From: Colivivens sp963594655
GTDB lineage: Bacteria; Bacteroidota; Bacteroidia; Bacteroidales; Bacteroidaceae
Assembly (NCBI GenBank): GCA_963594655.1
Contig: CAVBFD010000030.1
Location: 1-31,221, forward strand
Reading direction: 5' to 3'
DNA length: 31,221 bases
The notes beneath the pieces are model-generated. The model saw only the letters and a program-made list of their open reading frames with translations. It did no database searches and was not told where the DNA came from. Made by a program: the position numbers and the translations under genes. Below are positions 26,668 through 31,221 of the stretch, one piece after another (position 1 is the first letter of the stretch; each line of letters opens with the position of its first letter).

Positions 26668-28185
26668 ATGAACAAGATTTATTTATTCGGATGCATGGGC
26701 ATCCTCGCAGCGTCAGCCATGCTGGGCAGCTGCAGCAGTGACAATGACGATGATGACAAGAAGGACGGCACAGATGTCTACACATGGACTACAGACGGAG
26801 GTCTGAAAGCCTGTGACCACATACGCTTCAGTGAGGATGGCACGGAGAACGTCAACGGCACTCAGATCGGTAACGGAGACCAGGAATTTGTCTTCACCGG
26901 CAAGCAGACTCTGAAGAAAGGCACTTACCTCCTCAAGGGATGGGTGTACATCGCAAACGGAGCGGAACTCACCATCGAGCCGGGTACTGTCATCAAGGGT
27001 GACAAGCAGACCAAGGCGGCTCTCATCGCAGAGCGTGGCGGCAAGCTCATCGCACAAGGCACCGCATCAGCTCCAATCGTATTCACATCCGAAGAGGCTG
27101 CCGGCAGCAGAAAGCCGGGCGACTGGGGTGGCATCATCCTCTGCGGTAAGGCAAAGAACAACCAGAGCGAGCAGCAGATTGAGGGTGGTCCGCGCACCAA
27201 GCACGGAGGCAATGACGATGCCGACAACTCCGGTATCCTGAGTTACGTGCGTATCGAGTTCGCGGGTTATCCGTTCCAGAAGGACAAGGAAATCAACGGT
27301 CTGACACTCGGATCTATCGGAACCGGCACACAGATTGACCACATCCAGGTATCCTACTCCAACGACGACTCCTTCGAGTGGTTCGGCGGAACAGTGAACT
27401 GCAAGTACCTCGTGGCATACAAGGGATGGGATGACGACTTCGATACCGACAACGGATTCTCCGGTAAGGTTCAGTACGGTCTGGCTCTCCGGGACAGCAA
27501 GATTGCCGACACGTCACAGAGCAACGGATTCGAGAGCGACAACTGTGCGGACGGCGCTGCCATAGAGCCTTACACAACCGCCACATTCTCCAACATCACC
27601 TTCGTAGGTCCTAAGGTATTGGACAGCCAGTTCCAGAACACTACGGACTATATCACTGGTGGCGCATACAACCCGAACAACGGTTCTGCCCTCGGCAAGT
27701 TCCAGGCTGCCATGCAGATCCGTCGTTCTTCACGCCTCAACTGCATCAACTCAGTGGCTCTCGGTTGGCCTATCGGTCTGATTGTAGACGGTGAGAAGGG
27801 CGGCACGGTACAGGCTGCCAAGGACGGCAAGTTCAAACTGCAGAACGTATACTTCGCCGGAATGGACGCTGTAGGCAGTGATGCCAACAAGATTTACACC
27901 GACTGTCTCTACGACGCTACAGCCAAGGCTGTCATCGACGAGAACCAGAAGTCATACAGCAACACCTTCTTCTTCTCCGGCGAGGGCAACAAGTACTTCG
28001 ACTCTTGGTCAACCCTCGTAGGCAGCGACGGTTACACACCGGTTGTAGGAAGCCCACTGCTCAATTCAGCGTCATTCACCGACTGGACAGGCTTCGACCA
28101 CGTATCCTACATCGGAGCGTTCGACGGAACAAACAACTGGATGACCGGTTGGACAAACTTCGACCCACAGAACACCGCATACTAA
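26668..28185 (+). CDS. Surface lipoprotein with beta-helix-like domain, receptor partner
   Basis: 505 residues. The lipoprotein signal ends in LGSC (Cys22), followed by SSDNDDDDKKDG, an acidic run like the Bacteroidota lipoprotein export signal, which predicts an outer-surface location. From about residue 70 the chain looks like a right-handed beta-helix: KGTYLLKGWVYIANGAELTI, EPGTVIKGD, GGKLIAQGTASAPIVFTS, DWGGIILCGKA, LSYVRIEFAGYPF, IDHIQVSYSNDDSFEWFGG. No catalytic motif is evident. Similar proteins are common in Bacteroidota, usually unnamed or carrying misleading labels. Tight linkage with the TonB-dependent receptor and surface targeting suggest a ligand-binding lid or substrate collector in place of SusD; this is inference. 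Confidence 0.85.
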   Translation: MNKIYLFGCMGILAASAMLGSCSSDNDDDDKKDGTDVYTWTTDGGLKACDHIRFSEDGTENVNGTQIGNGDQEFVFTGKQTLKKGTYLLKGWVYIANGAELTIEPGTVIKGDKQTKAALIAERGGKLIAQGTASAPIVFTSEEAAGSRKPGDWGGIILCGKAKNNQSEQQIEGGPRTKHGGNDDADNSGILSYVRIEFAGYPFQKDKEINGLTLGSIGTGTQIDHIQVSYSNDDSFEWFGGTVNCKYLVAYKGWDDDFDTDNGFSGKVQYGLALRDSKIADTSQSNGFESDNCADGAAIEPYTTATFSNITFVGPKVLDSQFQNTTDYITGGAYNPNNGSALGKFQAAMQIRRSSRLNCINSVALGWPIGLIVDGEKGGTVQAAKDGKFKLQNVYFAGMDAVGSDANKIYTDCLYDATAKAVIDENQKSYSNTFFFSGEGNKYFDSWSTLVGSDGYTPVVGSPLLNSASFTDWTGFDHVSYIGAFDGTNNWMTGWTNFDPQNTAY

Positions 28186-28442
28186 CATCGGCTACAGACA
28201 CACCTGATTGCAGTCAGCTGCAATCGAGGGAGTCAGAACCGCATCAATCAGTAAAGCCAGTCTGCGCAACCGCAGACTGGCTTTACGTATGATTTTGAGT
28301 CAAACCCGGAAGACGACTGTTGCGTGGTTTTTATGAAAACTTTTTTATCTCAGTGATATCATGCTGAGAAACATAGTGACGTGACTGCTCTTGGGCTATA
28401 TTTTTTTTCTCGCCAGTCCCTTGCCGTCCCATGATTTTATCC
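28186..28442. other. Intergenic region between the lipoprotein and SNF2 genes
   Basis: No gene seen. It holds GATTGCA/TGCAATC (28206-28225), a stronger hairpin at 28251-28286, and A/T-rich promoter-proximal DNA. Confidence 0.5.
28251..28286 (+). terminator. Terminator of the receptor/lipoprotein operon
   Basis: Perfect 16-base stem GTAAAGCCAGTCTGCG/CGCAGACTGGCTTTAC with a CAAC loop, 65 bases after the lipoprotein stop. Only a weak T-rich tail follows. Confidence 0.8.
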
Positions 28443-28513
28443 TATCTTTGCAACGGAAAGTCCCTTGGAAAACGTGGATGAAATCCAAAAAAGTCCCTTG
28501 GAATACGTGCGGA
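28415..28513 (+). repeat. Direct repeat in the SNF2 leader
   Basis: AAAGTCCCTTGGAAAACGTG at 28457-28476 recurs as AAAGTCCCTTGGAATACGTG at 28490-28509, 33 bases apart with one mismatch. The 9-base core AGTCCCTTG also occurs at 28415-28423, overlapping the -33 region. Both long copies lie downstream of the -7 box, so they would be at the very 5' end of the mRNA. Confidence 0.75.
28421..28450 (+). promoter_or_regulatory. Promoter of the SNF2 gene
   Basis: TATCTTTG at 28443-28450 with TTG at 28421-28423, 19 bases apart. The transcript would start near 28456 and begin with the repeat-bearing leader. Confidence 0.65.
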
Positions 28514-28572
28514 CACAGCACCAAAACCCAAGCAATCCACTAACAAGCAGATGTTTAGAAGAAAAATCGACA

Positions 28573-31107
28573 ATGGCAAGCAAGAATAGCGTTGACAGCA
28601 ACCAGGAGGAAAAGGCAAGTAAGCCAGTTTCAGACAAGTCAGTCAAGAAGAAAACCGCAAAGAAGAAGAAACCTACCGTCTCACACATAACCAAACCGGA
28701 CAAGATGAGTCTGGAGCAGTGGCAAATCCGCTTGCGCCAACAAGTGTCCAAGACGGAACGCTTCGTAATAAGCAGTGTTGACGAGCAACTTTGTCCCGGA
28801 GAATACATTGTCCGCAACCCCGTTACGCACAACGAGTACAAGGTGGTGTACCGTGGCGCGCACAGCGAATGGAACTACTGCTCGTGCATGGACTTCAAGA
28901 CATCCAGACTTGGCACTTGCAAGCACATCGAGGCGGTGAAGAACTGTTACATCGGGAAGAAAGGAACCCGTGTACACCGTGAGATTCCGCCCTACACTTC
29001 CGTCTACCTCTCCTATAAGGATGACCGGTGTGTGAAAATACGTATCGGGTCAGAGAACAGGGAGGCGTACGAGTCACTTGCCAGCGACTATTTTGACGAA
29101 CACGGGGTACTGAAGGAGTCCGCGTACTCCCGCATCGGGACATTCCTCACCAAGGCAAGGCAGATAAGCGACAACTTCAGGTGCTACAAGGACGCGCTTG
29201 ACTTCATTGTGGACATCCGCGAGAAAGCGGCACGCGCGAAAGTGGTAGGCAACTATGACGACACCAAACTGGACGGACTGCTCAAGGCCAAGCTCTACCC
29301 CTACCAGAAAGAGGGCATCCGCTTCGCAGCCAAGGCGGGCAAGGCAATCATTGCCGACGAGATGGGTCTCGGTAAAACCATCCAGGCGATAGGCACGGCG
29401 GAACTGCTGCGCAGGGAAGGCTACATCGGTTCCGTGCTTATCATCTGTCCCACATCACTGAAATACCAGTGGCGCAGCGAGATAAGGAAATTCACCAATG
29501 CCGAAGTCCATGTGATTGAAGGCAGCCACCTCAAAAGGAAAGAGGCGTACAACCGGCCCGAACCGTACAAAATCATATCCTACAACAGTGCCGCCAATGA
29601 CATCAAGATTTTGGGAGGTCTGCACACGGACATGCTTATCATGGACGAGGTGCAGCGGCTCAAGAACTGGAACACCCAAATTTCACGCGCGGCGAGAAAG
29701 ATTGAGTCCGACTATTCGGTGATACTGTCCGGCACGCCACTGGAAAACAAACTGGACGAGCTGTATTCCGTGGTCGAGTTTGTGGACAATTTCCGTCTCG
29801 CCCCTTATTACCAGTTCAAGGAGAGGCACGTCATCGTGGACGAGACCGGACGGGTGATGGGCTACAAGAACCTGAATGACATAGGAAAGCGACTCAGCGA
29901 CGTGCTGATACGCCGGAGGAAGAAGGACGTGAAGTTGCAGATGCCCCAACGGATGGACAAGAACCTCTTCGTCCCGATGACCCCAGAGCAGATGGGAATG
30001 CATCAGGAATGGAAGGAGCAGGTCAGCATCCTTGTAAACCGGTGGAGGCAGTACCATTTCCTCTCTGACAAGGACAGGAATCGGCTGCTGCTCAACCTCT
30101 CGCAGATGCGCATGGTCTGCGACAGCAGTTTCATCCTTGACCAGAAGACAAGGTTCGACACCAAGGTGGACGAGTGTGTCAACATCATAAGCGACATCAT
30201 AAGCGTGGAAGGCGAGAAGGTGGTGGTGTTCAGTCAGTGGGAACGCATGACACGCCTTATCGCACAGGAACTGGACAAGAAGGAAATAGGTTTCGAGTAT
30301 CTTAACGGAGGAGTGCCGTCAGAGAAACGAAAGAACCTGGTAGACAACTTCACCAACGACCCGTCGAGCCGGGTTTTCCTCTCTACGGACGCCGGCAGCA
30401 CTGGTCTGAACCTGCAGGTGGCTGCCACCATCATCAATGTGGACCTGCCTTGGAATCCCGCGGTTCTCGAACAGCGCGTCGGGCGCATATACCGCCTGGG
30501 ACAGCAGAACAACATACAAGTGATAAACCTCGTCACCCCCAAATCCATAGAAGAGGACATGGTGGGCAAACTGCGTTTCAAGACATCCATGTTCGAGGGT
30601 GTGCTGGACAATGGCGAAGACTCCATCTTCATCACAGGCGACAAGCTCAAGAACCTCATGGAAACAGTCTGCGACATGATGGAGGAGGACAAGGAAGACG
30701 AGGAGGACAACTCCCTGGCTACAGATGCGGCAGCCGACGAAGAGACGGCAGCCTCAACCATATCAATCGACGAGACAGAGCAGCCCAGGAGTGGTTCCAC
30801 TGACAATCACACCGATGCGGCTGAAAAAGAAACAGGTACGGAAGATGCAGGAGAGGCGGCAAGGGAAAGGGACGTGGCGACCGGCACACCTGCTGAAACC
30901 CAACCCAAAGACCTCATTGCCCAGGGCATGACATTCCTCTCAGGACTGGCAGAGACACTGAAGTCACCGGAAGCCACCGCCCGGTTGGTTGACTCAATAG
31001 TACAGAAAGACGAGGAGACTGGCGAGACCAGCATCCGGATTCCTGTGGAGAACCGTGAGACAGTAGCCAACCTGTTCGGACTCATCGGCAAGCTGTTCGC
31101 AAAATAA
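28573..31107 (+). CDS. SWIM zinc-finger SNF2-family helicase
   Basis: 844 residues from ATG 28573 (MASKNSVDSNQEEKASKPVS); the frame runs on to 28465 but those codons overlap the leader repeats. A Lys-rich N-terminus (about 18-36) is followed by a SWIM zinc finger Cys103-x-Cys105-x10-Cys116-x-His118 (YCSCMDF...TCKHIEAVK). The SNF2 ATPase starts with LYPYQKEGIRFA, Walker A ADEMGLGKTIQAI (Lys268), motif II MDEVQRLKN (358-361) and LSGTPLENKLDELYSVVEF. The helicase C lobe has STDAGSTGLNLQ, LPWNPAVLEQRVGRIYRLGQ. The C-terminal ~140 residues are acidic and low-complexity, then end in VANLFGLIGKLFAK. Such enzymes translocate on double-stranded DNA and remodel protein-DNA complexes; this one's target is unknown. 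Confidence 0.92.
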   Translation: MASKNSVDSNQEEKASKPVSDKSVKKKTAKKKKPTVSHITKPDKMSLEQWQIRLRQQVSKTERFVISSVDEQLCPGEYIVRNPVTHNEYKVVYRGAHSEWNYCSCMDFKTSRLGTCKHIEAVKNCYIGKKGTRVHREIPPYTSVYLSYKDDRCVKIRIGSENREAYESLASDYFDEHGVLKESAYSRIGTFLTKARQISDNFRCYKDALDFIVDIREKAARAKVVGNYDDTKLDGLLKAKLYPYQKEGIRFAAKAGKAIIADEMGLGKTIQAIGTAELLRREGYIGSVLIICPTSLKYQWRSEIRKFTNAEVHVIEGSHLKRKEAYNRPEPYKIISYNSAANDIKILGGLHTDMLIMDEVQRLKNWNTQISRAARKIESDYSVILSGTPLENKLDELYSVVEFVDNFRLAPYYQFKERHVIVDETGRVMGYKNLNDIGKRLSDVLIRRRKKDVKLQMPQRMDKNLFVPMTPEQMGMHQEWKEQVSILVNRWRQYHFLSDKDRNRLLLNLSQMRMVCDSSFILDQKTRFDTKVDECVNIISDIISVEGEKVVVFSQWERMTRLIAQELDKKEIGFEYLNGGVPSEKRKNLVDNFTNDPSSRVFLSTDAGSTGLNLQVAATIINVDLPWNPAVLEQRVGRIYRLGQQNNIQVINLVTPKSIEEDMVGKLRFKTSMFEGVLDNGEDSIFITGDKLKNLMETVCDMMEEDKEDEEDNSLATDAAADEETAASTISIDETEQPRSGSTDNHTDAAEKETGTEDAGEAARERDVATGTPAETQPKDLIAQGMTFLSGLAETLKSPEATARLVDSIVQKDEETGETSIRIPVENRETVANLFGLIGKLFAK

Positions 31108-31160
31108 AGAGAGCCAGTTACGACATTTTTATAAGCGGGCACCAAAATATGTCCCCGACA

Positions 31161-31192
31161 TTTGGAAGTCAGAAAGAGTTTGCTTAACTTTG
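31161..31192 (+). promoter_or_regulatory. Promoter of the gene at the right edge
   Basis: TTTG (31161-31164) and TAACTTTG (31185-31192) are 20 bases apart, 19 bases before the ATG at 31212. The next gene therefore has its own promoter. Confidence 0.7.
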
Positions 31193-31211
31193 CCGAAAAG
31201 TAGAATCGGAT

Positions 31212-31221
31212 ATGGCAGACA
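31212..31221 (+). CDS. Start of a gene cut by the window edge
   Basis: ATG GCA GAC follows a well-formed promoter at the expected distance. Only three codons (MAD) are visible, so the product cannot be identified. Confidence 0.45.

Noticed and set aside
28465..28572. 36-residue N-terminal extension of the SNF2 protein from TTG
   Set aside because: It would be read from the direct-repeat leader; ATG 28573 has a typical start and family-like composition after it.

Overview
The window looks like a chromosomal segment from a member of the Bacteroidales (Bacteroidota), perhaps Prevotellaceae- or Muribaculaceae-like; the genus cannot be fixed by eye. The grounds are: Bacteroidetes-type promoters (-7 box TAnnTTTG, in places with a -33 TTTG about 19-20 bases upstream) before most transcription units; A/T-rich start regions without clear Shine-Dalgarno sequences; families typical of the phylum (DUF4270 lipoprotein, SPOR lipoprotein, TonB-dependent receptor with a carboxypeptidase-D-like N-terminal domain, secreted GH2 and GH29 enzymes, eukaryote-like GT3 glycogen synthase); and lipoproteins with acidic residues after the lipid-attachment cysteine.

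Bases 1-4386 are an accessory island, visibly richer in A/T than the rest. Its left part holds no convincing protein gene but is full of structure: nested hairpins bracketed by a perfect 31-base inverted repeat (80-249), three 12-base palindromes at exact 22-base spacing (529-584) and a short tandem repeat (610-633). A promoter at 816-846 then drives a compact restriction-modification operon of two different cytosine-C5 methyltransferases and a phospholipase-D-fold endonuclease of the NgoFVII family. Spacing is 0 and 1 base.

From 4387 the composition becomes G/C-rich. Regions in order: a lipoprotein with YD-like repeats; valS with two glycogen-metabolism genes (GT3 synthase and GT35 phosphorylase) in an apparent operon; convergent to these, a DUF4270 lipoprotein gene preceded by a short stand-alone GT5-like starch-synthase-domain protein; a SPOR lipoprotein; recR, a small membrane protein and a GT2 glycosyltransferase. 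Next comes an isolated transcription unit with its own promoter and terminator that encodes at most a 28-residue hydrophobic peptide. It is followed by a secreted GH2 beta-galactosidase-type enzyme, rplU-rpmA, a secreted GH29 alpha-L-fucosidase (minus strand), a TonB-dependent receptor with a partner surface lipoprotein that is not SusD-like, a SWIM-SNF2 helicase, and the first codons of another gene at the right edge.

Functional links: the GT3 synthase and the phosphorylase would build and degrade storage glycogen. The GH2 and GH29 enzymes would trim galactose and fucose from host or plant glycans in the periplasm or at the surface. The receptor and lipoprotein probably form an outer-membrane uptake pair for an unknown ligand. 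The least explained items are the structured left flank of the restriction-modification island, the 28-residue transcription unit, the repeat-bearing leader of the SNF2 gene, and the receptor/lipoprotein pair without SusD.
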